Assembly: GCF_003003775.1 (NCBI RefSeq)
Contig: NZ_PVWJ01000050.1
Location: 1 to 35,886, forward strand
Direction of reading: 5' to 3'
DNA from: Merismopedia glauca CCAP 1448/3
Lineage (GTDB): Bacteria > Cyanobacteriota > Cyanobacteriia > Cyanobacteriales > CCAP-1448
Length of the DNA: 35,886 nucleotides
Under the pieces are notes generated by a model, which did not search any database, was not told where the DNA came from, and worked only from the letters and a program-made list of their open reading frames with translations. A program made the position numbers and the translations under genes. Shown here one piece after another: positions 19,867 to 27,348 of this stretch (position 1 is the stretch's first letter; every line of letters starts with the position of its first letter).

Positions 19867-20612
19867 CGGCAAACCTCCAGAAGCATTAGGGACTGGAGAT
19901 AATTCAGCCATGCTTCCATCCCCAAACCCTTGCGGGCAGAAACTTCAAATAACTTGGCTTGAGGTGCCATGCGGCGAATATTGGCGATCGCCGTTTCTCG
20001 ATCAAATTCTACAGCTTCGGCAAGATCGATTTTGGAGAGGATAACCACATCCGCCGACTGGAAAGCAGTAGGGTATTTTAAAGGTTTATCTTCCCCTTCG
20101 GTAACTGAAAGTAAAACTACGCGCAGGGTTTCGCCCAAATCGTAGGCAGCAGGACACACCAGATTTCCCACATTTTCAACGATTAAAATCTCTAAATTGG
20201 TTAAATATAGATGAGATGCCGCATGAGACACCATATCGGCTTCTAGGTGGCAAGCCGTTCCAGTGGTAATTTGTAAGGCAGTTGCACCCGCAGCCTTGAG
20301 CCGCAGAGCATCATTTTCGGTAGCTAGATCCCCGACGATGACCCCGACTTTATGGGCGCGATCGCCTTTACTTTTAGCTATTTGCTCGATTAAGGTAGTT
20401 TTCCCCGATCCTGGAGAAGACATAATATTCAGTACGAGTAACCCGCAGGATTGGAAGCGATCGCGGTTTTGCATGGCAAAGCTATCGTTTTTGGCAAGTA
20501 AGCGTTCGCGGACTTCGATCGTATGGGTATGTTTGTGGTGATGGTGGTGTGGTTCGCCCTCAATTTGAACCTTTGCAGTATCGACTTGACTACATCCGCA
20601 ATCCGTACACAT
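19863..20612 (-). CDS. hypB: Hydrogenase nickel-insertion GTPase HypB
   Basis: A GTPase that with HypA delivers nickel to the hydrogenase large subunit. The 249 residues begin MCTDCGC, the high-affinity nickel motif, followed by a histidine-rich stretch ([11 protein letters not shown], 22-32) that probably stores nickel. The P-loop is SSPGSGKTT (65-73); C121-H122 and C153 ([10 protein letters not shown]) mark the GTPase-domain metal site, and SKIDL is the guanine-specificity segment. It abuts hypA with no intergenic base and overlaps hypF by 4 nt. It is somewhat shorter than many HypB proteins because the His-rich region is compact. Confidence 0.97.
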   Translation of the reverse strand: MCTDCGCSQVDTAKVQIEGEPHHHHHKHTHTIEVRERLLAKNDSFAMQNRDRFQSCGLLVLNIMSSPGSGKTTLIEQIAKSKGDRAHKVGVIVGDLATENDALRLKAAGATALQITTGTACHLEADMVSHAASHLYLTNLEILIVENVGNLVCPAAYDLGETLRVVLLSVTEGEDKPLKYPTAFQSADVVILSKIDLAEAVEFDRETAIANIRRMAPQAKLFEVSARKGLGMEAWLNYLQSLMLLEVCR

Positions 20613-20954
20613 TTAAGACACCTCCAACGACGTAAGTTCTAGTTCTTTTCCCTGGACGATCGCCATACTCCAGGTTTGACAGGTAGGACATTCGTAATCC
20701 CATTGCGTCGGTTGAAATTGGGTTTGACAAACATGACAAAAACAAAGCGTGGGACAAGATTCAACTATCAGTTTGGCGCGTTCGGCGATCGTGCCTTGGG
20801 TGACGACATCGAAAGCAAATCGCAAGGCATCTGGTTCTACTCCCGAAAGATCGCCAATACGCAAGGTTATTTGCTCGATGCGGCTGGCGCGTTCGCGGGA
20901 GGCATAGTTGAGGGCGATCGCTAAGGCATTTTCCATTAAGCCAACTTCGTGCAT
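20613..20954 (-). CDS. hypA: Hydrogenase nickel chaperone HypA
   Basis: A 113-residue zinc and nickel protein that works with HypB. It starts [11 protein letters not shown]; the Met-His-Glu N-terminus binds nickel in this family, which sets the start at 20954 although the frame is open 54 nt further upstream. The zinc site is C73/C76 and C89/C92 (CHVC and CPTC). It overlaps the hoxW 3' end by 19 nt and ends directly at the hypB start, so translation is probably coupled. Confidence 0.95.
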   Translation of the reverse strand: MHEVGLMENALAIALNYASRERASRIEQITLRIGDLSGVEPDALRFAFDVVTQGTIAERAKLIVESCPTLCFCHVCQTQFQPTQWDYECPTCQTWSMAIVQGKELELTSLEVS

Positions 20955-21412
20955 GGCAATTGCTCCCGATCGGTTGTCAGGTGGGCTTTCATGACGTTCA
21001 GACTCCAATCCATGCCATCTTTGGCGATCGCGGACAGGGATGTGCCGAAGTCAAATTGTCTGGCTGGAATCAGAATTTGATAAGCTACTGGATCTGAGTG
21101 ATAGAGGGTGCTGGCTAGGTGCAAAAGAACGCTCGGACTCCAGCTATGATCCAGGCTGCAAGGAGATGCATTGGGTTGTAAGCGTTCTAGGCGGGGGCGA
21201 TCGTGATGTTCGTTTCCTAAATCCTCCCAAGCATCGATGAAAAATACTTCCTCAACTTGAGCGATTTCCGCAGCTAATTCTGGCAGGAGTTGATGGACGG
21301 CAAGCGATCGCAGGTTCGGCAAGTTCCACTCAGCCACCTCTTCAGCCACGAGAAAGCCAACTCCATCATCGCTTCGTAATGTATTGCCGTAACCAATTAC
21401 TAGGGTTTTCAT
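20936..21412 (-). CDS. hoxW: Hydrogenase large-subunit maturation protease HoxW
   Basis: An endopeptidase of the HyaD/HybD type that trims the HoxH C-terminus after nickel insertion. It has 158 residues. The N-terminal signature [15 protein letters not shown] (5-19) is intact; D16, D60 (FIDAWED) and H89 (SLDHSWSP) occupy the nickel-sensing positions of the family. It overlaps hoxH by 4 nt (ATGA), so it is translated with its substrate. The match between protease and the C-terminal tail of the adjacent HoxH supports the name. Confidence 0.93.
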   Translation of the reverse strand: MKTLVIGYGNTLRSDDGVGFLVAEEVAEWNLPNLRSLAVHQLLPELAAEIAQVEEVFFIDAWEDLGNEHHDRPRLERLQPNASPCSLDHSWSPSVLLHLASTLYHSDPVAYQILIPARQFDFGTSLSAIAKDGMDWSLNVMKAHLTTDREQLPCTKLA

Positions 21413-22833
21413 CGGTACACCTCATCGAGTAAGCTGCCATCTGCGGCAATTAACTGAAGGTGCAGGGGCATTTGTCCGACTGCATGGGTAGAACAGGAAA
21501 GGCAAGGATCGTAACAGCGAATCCCCGCTTCTACCCGATTGAGCAAGCCTTCGGGAATTTCCGAACTGTGGATGTAATGTTTGGCAATTTGGGCTACGGT
21601 TTTATTCATTGCCAGATTATTTTGTCCGGTGGCAATAATTAGATTGACTTTCTCGATTAATCCGCGTTCGTCTACCTGGTAATGATGAAACAGCGTTCCC
21701 CGTGGGGCTTCGCTTACGCCCACTACATTAAGTTCGTTCACGCCACCGCGCGCGCGACAGCGATGGGACAAAATATCGGGGTCATCTACTAACTCCTGAA
21801 TTTTTTCAAGACAAGCTAGAATTTCAATCAGACGGGCGTAGTGATACAGGAAAGAAGAAGTGGGAAAACCCCCAGAGCGATCGCGCAATTCCTGCAACTC
21901 TCGATCTGCATTTTCCGTTCCGATCCGGTTGCAAACGTTCAGCCGCGCCAAGGGACCGACGCGATAAATACCGTCAGGATAGCCCAAGGGCTGGTAGTAA
22001 GGAAACTTGAGATAAGACCAGGGTTCGACGGCTTCCCCTAAAAACTGGTGATAATCATCTTCGCTGAGTCCATCGGCGACGATGTTTCCCTGGCTATCCG
22101 TGAATCGTAGTTTCCCATTATAATGCTCCCATTCTCCATTAGAGCCGACTAATCCCATATATAAGGTGGGAAATTCACCAAATATATCTATTTCTTCCCT
22201 CAGTTGCCCGTCCAGCATTCCCTTGAATAATCCCAGCGCCAGAGTCACTGTATCGAAGGCTTCTGGCAAGCGATCGACAATCCACTGTCGTCCTTCTGAG
22301 GAAAGGGGCGATCGCACCCCACCTGGAACCGTCCAAGCTGCATGAATTTTGCGCGCTCCCAGTTTCTCTATAATGGTTTGACCGAACTGCCGCAGCCGAA
22401 TTCCCGCCCGTGCTAGATCGGGATTAGCCGCAATCAGTCCAAAAATGTTCCTTTTCGCCGGATCGCTGTCCCAGCCCAAGAGAAAATCGGGACTACTCAG
22501 GTGAAAAAAAGAAAGTGCGTGAGATTGAGTAATTTGCGCCAAATTCATCATCCGCCGCAATTTTTCAGCAGCAGGCGGAATCTTGACCGCTAAAATTTTG
22601 TCCCCAGTTTTGGCTGAAGCCAGGAGATGGCTGACCGGACAAATACCGCAAATCCGGGCGGTAATCCCTGCCATTTCGGTAAAAGGACGACCTTCGCAGA
22701 ATTTCTCGAAGCCCCGATACTCCACCACATGAAAGCGCGCATCCGAGACTTCCCCAGCATCGTCTAAAAAGATAGAAATTTTGGCGTGTCCTTCAATACG
22801 GGTGACGGGATCGATAACTACTGTTTTACTCAT
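21409..22833 (-). CDS. hoxH: Bidirectional Ni-Fe hydrogenase large subunit HoxH
   Basis: The catalytic subunit carrying the Ni-Fe centre, which reversibly oxidises H2. It has 474 residues. The N-terminal nickel motif is [10 protein letters not shown] with C62 and C65; the C-terminal motif is DPCLSCSTH with C444 and C447. By family precedent HoxW cleaves after H450, removing the last 24 residues (AVGQMPLH...DEVYR). It is separated from hoxY by 251 nt that hold a GTAAGGA array and a MITE copy, whereas it overlaps hoxW downstream. Confidence 0.97.
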   Translation of the reverse strand: MSKTVVIDPVTRIEGHAKISIFLDDAGEVSDARFHVVEYRGFEKFCEGRPFTEMAGITARICGICPVSHLLASAKTGDKILAVKIPPAAEKLRRMMNLAQITQSHALSFFHLSSPDFLLGWDSDPAKRNIFGLIAANPDLARAGIRLRQFGQTIIEKLGARKIHAAWTVPGGVRSPLSSEGRQWIVDRLPEAFDTVTLALGLFKGMLDGQLREEIDIFGEFPTLYMGLVGSNGEWEHYNGKLRFTDSQGNIVADGLSEDDYHQFLGEAVEPWSYLKFPYYQPLGYPDGIYRVGPLARLNVCNRIGTENADRELQELRDRSGGFPTSSFLYHYARLIEILACLEKIQELVDDPDILSHRCRARGGVNELNVVGVSEAPRGTLFHHYQVDERGLIEKVNLIIATGQNNLAMNKTVAQIAKHYIHSSEIPEGLLNRVEAGIRCYDPCLSCSTHAVGQMPLHLQLIAADGSLLDEVYR

Positions 22834-22872
22834 AAGTCGCTCTCGTATTTAATTAGTTGGTTGGGGGAATGA

Positions 22873-22907
22873 GTAAGGAGTAAGGAGTAAGGAGTAAGGA
22901 GTAAGGA
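22873..22907. repeat. Tandem heptamer GTAAGGA x5
   Basis: Five exact copies of GTAAGGA lie just upstream of hoxH. The heptamer resembles a ribosome-binding sequence but sits 40 nt or more from the hoxH ATG and on the opposite strand sense, so it is a repeat array, not a translation signal. Confidence 0.95.
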
Positions 22908-22930
22908 GGGAATCTGACCACAAATAAGTT

Positions 22931-23063
22931 CGTTTTTTGGCGTTGCTGAATCAAGGTATGAACTAGTGCATGAAGTCAGAAGTCAGAAGTAGGGGCGAAA
23001 GAAAACCCAATCAACAATCAACAATCAACAATTCATACGTCAAATCAGCAATGCCCGTTTTTT
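22931..23063. mobile_element. MITE copy C (117 bp) between hoxH and hoxY, inverted
   Basis: The element spans 22939-23055, in the opposite orientation to copies A and B. Ends are GGCGTTGCTGAATCAAGG and, in reverse complement of the right end, GGCATTGCTGATTTGACG. Exact 8-bp direct repeats CGTTTTTT flank it (22931-22938 and 23056-23063). Inside are three ATCAACA units (23010-23030) and a separate GAAGTCA array (22972-22992, last unit degenerate) where A and B have a different segment. Confidence 0.88.
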
Positions 23064-23084
23064 CTCCTTTGCGCCTCTGCTCCT

Positions 23085-23633
23085 CTACCCAAACTTAATC
23101 ATGTCCCGACCTTCCATTACAGGCATTTCGCCGCGCAAAAGAGGTTCTAGAGTAGCTCGAATGCGATCGGCTGGCGGCGGACATCCCGGCATATAAATTT
23201 CTACGGGAACCACCTGATGCACGGGCAAAACCTGCTCTAATAATTCCGGTACGATCCCTGGTGCGTGGGGGAGTTGGGGGGAGTGTTCTGCTAGTTCCAA
23301 ATAGCCCCTCTTGAGTACGGGTTCGGCACCGCCCAACATATTTCGCATCCCCGGAACGTTAGCTGTAACCGCGCAATCTCCGAAGGAAATCAGAGTTTTG
23401 GTTCGTTGGCGAACTTTTAGCAGTAATTCCAAATTGTCTTCATTGGCAACCCCGCCTTCTACCAAACATACATCCACATTTTGGGGATACTCCTTAATAT
23501 CCGAACCGACGGGACTATATACCACATCCACCTGCTGGGCAAGATCGATCAGCCATTCGTCCAAATCGAGAAAAGACATATGACAGCCCGAACACCCCGC
23601 CAACCAAACCGTAGCGAATCTTATCTTGTCCAT
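23085..23633 (-). CDS. hoxY: Bidirectional Ni-Fe hydrogenase small subunit HoxY
   Basis: It carries the [4Fe-4S] cluster that passes electrons between HoxH and the diaphorase module. The 182 residues start MDKIRFATVWLAGCSGCH. Cluster ligands are C14 and C17 (CSGC), C87 (SFGDCAV) and C151 (MPGCPPP). The frame is open 114 nt further upstream, but that region overlaps hoxU and lacks family similarity; the start at 23633 has GGGAG at 8 nt and gives the usual length. It overlaps the 3' end of hoxU by 13 nt. Confidence 0.96.
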   Translation of the reverse strand: MDKIRFATVWLAGCSGCHMSFLDLDEWLIDLAQQVDVVYSPVGSDIKEYPQNVDVCLVEGGVANEDNLELLLKVRQRTKTLISFGDCAVTANVPGMRNMLGGAEPVLKRGYLELAEHSPQLPHAPGIVPELLEQVLPVHQVVPVEIYMPGCPPPADRIRATLEPLLRGEMPVMEGRDMIKFG

Positions 23634-24337
23634 TGGTGCTTCTCCCGTGCCGTGACTAAAAACTCCAACTTGGCGCGATGGCGTTCTTTTTCGCCAGTGG
23701 TGCTGCCTTGGTGGAAGAGCGCCCCAGTAGGACAGGCATCGACGCATTTACCGCAAGACGTACAGGCATCAACTTCGCCCCAAGGCTGATGCAAACCCGA
23801 CACGATAAAACAATGTTCGCCGCGCTGAGCTACATCCCAAACGTGCGCCCCTTCAATTTCATCGCAGACTCTAACGCAGCGCGTACAGAGAATGCAGCGA
23901 TTGTGGTCTATCCCAAAATGTTCGTGGGAGAGATCTACCTTCCGATCTGGAAAGCGATAGGGAAAGTGCGAGTGATCCATCCCCACTCGAACCGCCAGAT
24001 CCTGAAGTTCGCAGTTGCCGTTCGCCACGCACACCGCACAGACGTGATTCCCTTCAGCAAAGAGCAACTCCACATTCATGCGCCGAAATTCTTGCAGTTT
24101 AGGTGTATTAGTTTGCACCACCATCCCTTCTGCAACTTCTGTAACGCAAGCAGGTTGAAGCTTATGACTGCCTTCAATTTCCACCAGACACATCCGACAG
24201 GCAGCAGGAGGAGAAACCCCTTCCAAAAAGCACAGCGTCGGAATATCAATACCCGCTTCTTTTGCCGCTTGCAGTAGGGTTGCTCCCTGTTTGATCGCGA
24301 CACCTTTTCCGTCAATTTTTAGCGTTTTTACAGACAT
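23621..24337 (-). CDS. hoxU: Hydrogenase diaphorase subunit HoxU
   Basis: An iron-sulfur wire of the diaphorase module, related to the N-terminus of complex I NuoG. In 238 residues it has a plant-type [2Fe-2S] site (C36, C47, C50, C64), a His-Cys3 motif (H98, C100, C103, C109) and two [4Fe-4S] motifs (C148/C151/C154/C158 and C192/C195/C198/C202), all intact. It lies 66 nt after hoxF, a gap occupied largely by a hairpin, and overlaps hoxY. Confidence 0.97.
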   Translation of the reverse strand: MSVKTLKIDGKGVAIKQGATLLQAAKEAGIDIPTLCFLEGVSPPAACRMCLVEIEGSHKLQPACVTEVAEGMVVQTNTPKLQEFRRMNVELLFAEGNHVCAVCVANGNCELQDLAVRVGMDHSHFPYRFPDRKVDLSHEHFGIDHNRCILCTRCVRVCDEIEGAHVWDVAQRGEHCFIVSGLHQPWGEVDACTSCGKCVDACPTGALFHQGSTTGEKERHRAKLEFLVTAREKHQWTR

Positions 24338-24375
24338 AATAGTTTAGTTCTCTAAATGATATATTCCCTGTCACT

Positions 24376-24403
24376 GTAAGGGCGCAAGGCTTTGCGCCCC
24401 TAC
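24376..24403. repeat. GTAAGGGCGCAA hairpin between hoxF and hoxU
   Basis: A 28-base hairpin: GTAAGGGCGCAA (24376-24387) and TTTGCGCCCCTAC (24391-24403) pair almost perfectly around a small GGC loop. It fills nearly half of the hoxF-hoxU gap and would form in the operon mRNA. Related pieces lie at 17183-17201 and 34554-34625, so it is a dispersed repeat as well as a possible mRNA-processing or attenuation element. Confidence 0.65.
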
Positions 24404-25993
24404 TTAATCCTGCTGCAATAGTGCCAAATACTCATCTTTGAAATACCGTAAAGTACTCAATACAGGGTTTGGGGCTGATTGTCCTAAACCGCACAGACTC
24501 ATTTCCTTGACCATCTGACACAGCGCTTCCATCTGTTCGATGTCTGCTAAGGTAGCCTGACGATTCACAATTTTGGTGAGCATCTCATGAAGTTGAACCG
24601 TTCCCGCCCTACAGGGAACGCACTTGCCGCAACTTTCTCCCCGACAAAAATCCATATAAAACTGGGCAATTTCAACCATGCTGGTAGAGTTATCCATAAT
24701 AATCATGCCGCCCGAACCCATCATCGTGCCGAGCCGTTGCAACGATTCGTAATCCACTGGCGTATCGAAAAACTCTGCGGGGATGCAGCCTCCCGATGGT
24801 CCTCCAGTCTGTACTGCTTTGACTTGACCTTCAGACGCGCCGCCGCCCATTTCTGCAACGATTTGGTGCAGTGTCGTTCCCATCGGTACTTCAATCAATC
24901 CCGTATTTTTGACCTGACCCGTCAAGGCAAAAACTTTTGTGCCCTTACTTCCCTCAGTACCGATCTGACTGTACCAATCTGCTCCTCGACGAATAATGGG
25001 AGTAATATTGGCATAGGTTTCGACGTTATTAATCAGGGTGGGACAGCCCCAAAGTCCTGCCTCAGCCGGATAAGGAGGACGGGGACGGGGATTGCCTCGA
25101 CCCCCTTCGATTGAATGAATCAACGCCGTTTCTTCACCGCAAACAAATGCCCCCGCACCAATCCGAATGTCTATTTTGAAGTCAAATCCCGACTCAAAAA
25201 TTTGACTCCCCAGCAATCCGTATTTCTTCGCCTGCTGAATGGCTTTATTTAAATGTGCGATCGCGAGTGGATATTCAGCCCGAACGTAGATAAACCCACG
25301 ATTGGCACTGATCGCGTAACCAGCGATCGCCATCCCTTCCAGCACCCGATGCGGATCGCTCTCCAACACGCTACGATCCATAAATGCTCCAGGATCGCCC
25401 TCATCGGCATTGCAGATGACATACTTTTGCTCTCCTGGCATCTTAGCCACCGTCGCCCATTTCAACCCCGTCGGATAGCCGCCACCACCCCGTCCCCGCA
25501 ATCCACTTTTGGTAATTTCCTCAATGACTTGGGCGGGGGTCATTTCGTAAAGCGCCTGGTACAGTGGCTCATACCCGCCCACCGCGATATATTCTTCGAT
25601 CCGTTCGGGATCGATCTGACCGCTATTTTCCAACACTATGGGCATTTGTCCCGCAAAAAACGGTTGATGGGGATCGCACGGTTGCGCTGTAGCAGTTTCG
25701 CCTTGCAATGAGGCGGCAATGGAAACTGCATCTGCTGTCGTGACTTCCTCGTACAGCATCCCGTCAGGATCGGTAGCCACTAAAGGACCGCGCCCGCAAA
25801 AACGCAGACAACCAACGCTGGCAACTTCTACCTCTTTCTTTAACCCTGCGGTGGCGATCGCCTCTTCTAAAGCTTGTTTTACTGCCTCCGAACCAGAAGA
25901 TTGACAACCTGCTGCGGTACAGCACCGAATGCGTTTTGATTTACGGCGATCGCGCTCCTGTTGGGCGATATGGTATAGCTCGGCAATATCCAT
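24404..25993 (-). CDS. hoxF: Hydrogenase diaphorase subunit HoxF (NAD/FMN)
   Basis: The NAD(H)- and FMN-binding subunit, related to complex I NuoF with a NuoE-like N-terminal [2Fe-2S] domain. In 529 residues: C25, C30, C62 and C66 for [2Fe-2S]; the nucleotide-binding glycine motif GLRGRGGGGYPTGLKW (164-179); CNADEGDPGAFMDR for FMN; and the [4Fe-4S] ligands C455, C458, C461 and C501 (ESCGKCVPC then SLCGLG). It follows hoxE after 43 nt. No disruption is seen. Confidence 0.97.
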   Translation of the reverse strand: MDIAELYHIAQQERDRRKSKRIRCCTAAGCQSSGSEAVKQALEEAIATAGLKKEVEVASVGCLRFCGRGPLVATDPDGMLYEEVTTADAVSIAASLQGETATAQPCDPHQPFFAGQMPIVLENSGQIDPERIEEYIAVGGYEPLYQALYEMTPAQVIEEITKSGLRGRGGGGYPTGLKWATVAKMPGEQKYVICNADEGDPGAFMDRSVLESDPHRVLEGMAIAGYAISANRGFIYVRAEYPLAIAHLNKAIQQAKKYGLLGSQIFESGFDFKIDIRIGAGAFVCGEETALIHSIEGGRGNPRPRPPYPAEAGLWGCPTLINNVETYANITPIIRRGADWYSQIGTEGSKGTKVFALTGQVKNTGLIEVPMGTTLHQIVAEMGGGASEGQVKAVQTGGPSGGCIPAEFFDTPVDYESLQRLGTMMGSGGMIIMDNSTSMVEIAQFYMDFCRGESCGKCVPCRAGTVQLHEMLTKIVNRQATLADIEQMEALCQMVKEMSLCGLGQSAPNPVLSTLRYFKDEYLALLQQD

Positions 25994-26036
25994 TGAAATC
26001 TCCTCAATATACCCAAATAATTAAATTTAATTGGTA

Positions 26037-26609
26037 TTATATGGCTGCAAACTGGCTTGAATTGGCTGTTAGCACCTGCAATTTAACTAATGATTCCTCT
26101 GGCGTGAGTTTACCTCCTACCTCTCCATCAAAGACTGCCGCAGGAGCCAGCCCGCAAGCGCCCAAACACCGCGCTGACAGGAGAGAAATTTGACCGTCAG
26201 ACGTAGTTTCGCCCACCTTAATCCCTAATTCAGCCTCCAGCCGATTCAGAATTTGGTTAGCACCTTTGACATAACAAGCTGTTCCCAAACAAACCACGCA
26301 GTTATGAACGCCGCTAGGGTTCAGGGAAAACAGATGATAAAAGGAGGCTACGCCGTAAACCCGACTTAACGGCAACTTCAACTGACGGGCAATGTAGAGC
26401 AGTATTTCTTCTTCTAAATAGCCGAAGGATTCCTGGGCTTTGTGCAATACTTCAATTAAGGCATCCGGCTGGTAATGGTTGCGCTTGAGGGCGATATCCA
26501 GGGTTTTGTAGCGGCGATCGCAACTAATTAAGTCTTTAGCAACCTCCTTGGTTATGGGCGATACAATTGCTGGATGGTCTGGAAGGGCTTCCGTATTGAT
26601 AGGGGACAT
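26037..26609 (-). CDS. hoxE: Hydrogenase diaphorase subunit HoxE
   Basis: The [2Fe-2S] subunit, related to complex I NuoE, that is proposed to link the Hox diaphorase to ferredoxin or to the membrane. It has 190 residues with ligands C107 and C112 (CLGTAC) and C148 and C152 (CLGAC). YGVASFYHLFS is the family signature before them. The first 25 residues are not conserved, so a later start cannot be excluded, but AGGAAG lies about 10 nt before this ATG. It is the first gene of the operon; a MITE copy begins 59 nt upstream. Confidence 0.95.
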   Translation of the reverse strand: MSPINTEALPDHPAIVSPITKEVAKDLISCDRRYKTLDIALKRNHYQPDALIEVLHKAQESFGYLEEEILLYIARQLKLPLSRVYGVASFYHLFSLNPSGVHNCVVCLGTACYVKGANQILNRLEAELGIKVGETTSDGQISLLSARCLGACGLAPAAVFDGEVGGKLTPEESLVKLQVLTANSSQFAAI

Positions 26610-26660
26610 AGATTACAACTTCCTGCAATGGAAAGCGGGCAGAACATCTTGACCAAAATA

Positions 26661-26807
26661 GTAATTTCGGCATTGCTGATTTGAAGTATGAATTGTTGAT
26701 TGTTGATTGTTGATTGTTGATTGGGTTTTCTTTTGCCCCGATCTCTCACTATTCGGAATTGGGGTGTCAACCTAGTTCATACCTTGATTCAGCAACGCCG
26801 TAATTTT
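26661..26807. mobile_element. MITE copy B (131 bp) upstream of hoxE
   Basis: The element spans 26669-26799 in the same orientation as copy A and is close to identical to it outside the heptamer array. Ends are GGCATTGCTGATTTGAAG and CTTGATTCAGCAACGCC. The flanks GTAATTTC (26661-26668) and GTAATTTT (26800-26807) match at 7 of 8 bases. Four TGTTGAT units lie at 26694-26721. Any hox promoter upstream of it would transcribe the element into the 5' leader. Confidence 0.85.
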
Positions 26808-27145
26808 AAATGCTACGATCTATGGAGAATAACCTCAAAAAATGCTTCAAGAAAACTTTAAACTGATTACGCAAAAGTCCAAATCTAACTTAGTTAAAAA
26901 ATCTCAATTTTGCTGAAAATTATTTTTTTCTATGGCTGTGTTTGTTACTCCAAGTGCTTTTTCGAGCTTTTTCGAGAAAGTAAATAATCGTAACTCCAAC
27001 GAATTTAACAACTCTTCTGTTGTTTTAGTTCTCTCCTCTATTTATGTCTCTATTTTAGATCGCAATTAATTGTCAAGCCATAAAATAAAGGTTTTAAAAA
27101 TTTAGTTTGTGGCGATCGCTACGGCTGCACCGTGCGGGTTTGTAG

Positions 27146-27203
27146 GGGCGGGTTTAGCAGATCGATTTTAATTTTACAGATTGATATCAAACAAAACCCG
27201 CCC
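27146..27203. repeat. 58-bp inverted-repeat element, GGGCGGGTTT family, copy 2
   Basis: GGGCGGGTTT (27146-27155) and AAACCCGCCC (27194-27203) are the same 10-bp ends as at 10636-10692. The element is inverted relative to that copy, so the TCTTCAG flank is now on the right. The central 20 or so bases differ, while the arms and the adjoining TTGTTT and ATATC segments are shared. Confidence 0.75.
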
Positions 27204-27227
27204 TCTTCAGATTCATACGGTGTAACA

Positions 27228-27255
27228 GTAGAGACGTGATATATCACGTCTCTAC
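27228..27255. repeat. Perfect 28-bp palindrome, GTAGAGACG family
   Basis: A perfect palindrome with arms GTAGAGACGTGATA and TATCACGTCTCTAC, upstream of ureD. It shares GAGACG arms with the hairpin at 1737-1761. It is about 93 nt before the ureD start, so it could be an operator-like site or simply a dispersed hairpin repeat. Confidence 0.7.
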
Positions 27256-27348
27256 CGATCCAAAACTTCTCGCCAACACAGTTTAATTACGCCGCTCTAC
27301 TTAGATCGTGGTAGCCTAATAATTAAGGATCGTATCTTTAAGGTTGAA

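Larger units (their letters stand above)
26610..27348. promoter_or_regulatory. 739-nt divergent region between hoxE and ureD
   Basis: The longest non-coding stretch of the window, between two genes transcribed away from each other, so it must hold promoters for both the hox operon and ureDA. It contains MITE copy B (26669-26799), an AT-rich segment (about 26808-27110) with a tandem CTTTTTCGAG repeat, GGGCGGGTTT element copy 2, and a 28-bp palindrome. I see no convincing LexA, NtcA or sigma-70 consensus. Confidence 0.55.

Noticed and set aside
19867-19911. 15-residue N-terminal extension of hypF
   Set aside because: It overlaps hypB by 49 nt and is unlike HypF; the ATG at 19866 has a good ribosome-binding site and an ATGA overlap.
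20955-21008. 18-residue N-terminal extension of hypA
   Set aside because: HypA needs its Met-His-Glu N-terminus for nickel binding.
22873-22907. GTAAGGA array as a multiple ribosome-binding site
   Set aside because: The purine-rich sense is on the plus strand while both neighbouring genes are on the minus strand.
23634-23747. 38-residue N-terminal extension of hoxY
   Set aside because: It reads through hoxU in another frame; MDKIRFATVWLAGCSGCH is the family start and gives the normal 182 residues.
23678-24277. 199-codon open frame on the plus strand
   Set aside because: It is antisense to hoxU and lacks any motif; the same holds for 24587-25114 and 25253-25711, antisense to hoxF.
26932-27069. 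45-codon frame starting MAVFVTPSAF in the hoxE-ureD gap
   Set aside because: There is no ribosome-binding site, the composition is Ser/Asn/Phe-rich from AT-rich DNA with a tandem CTTTTTCGAG repeat, and no family is recognised. Conservation in relatives would be needed to revive it.
26800-27348. NtcA or LexA operator before ureD or hoxE
   Set aside because: No GTA-N8-TAC and no convincing LexA half-site pair at promoter distance was found by eye.
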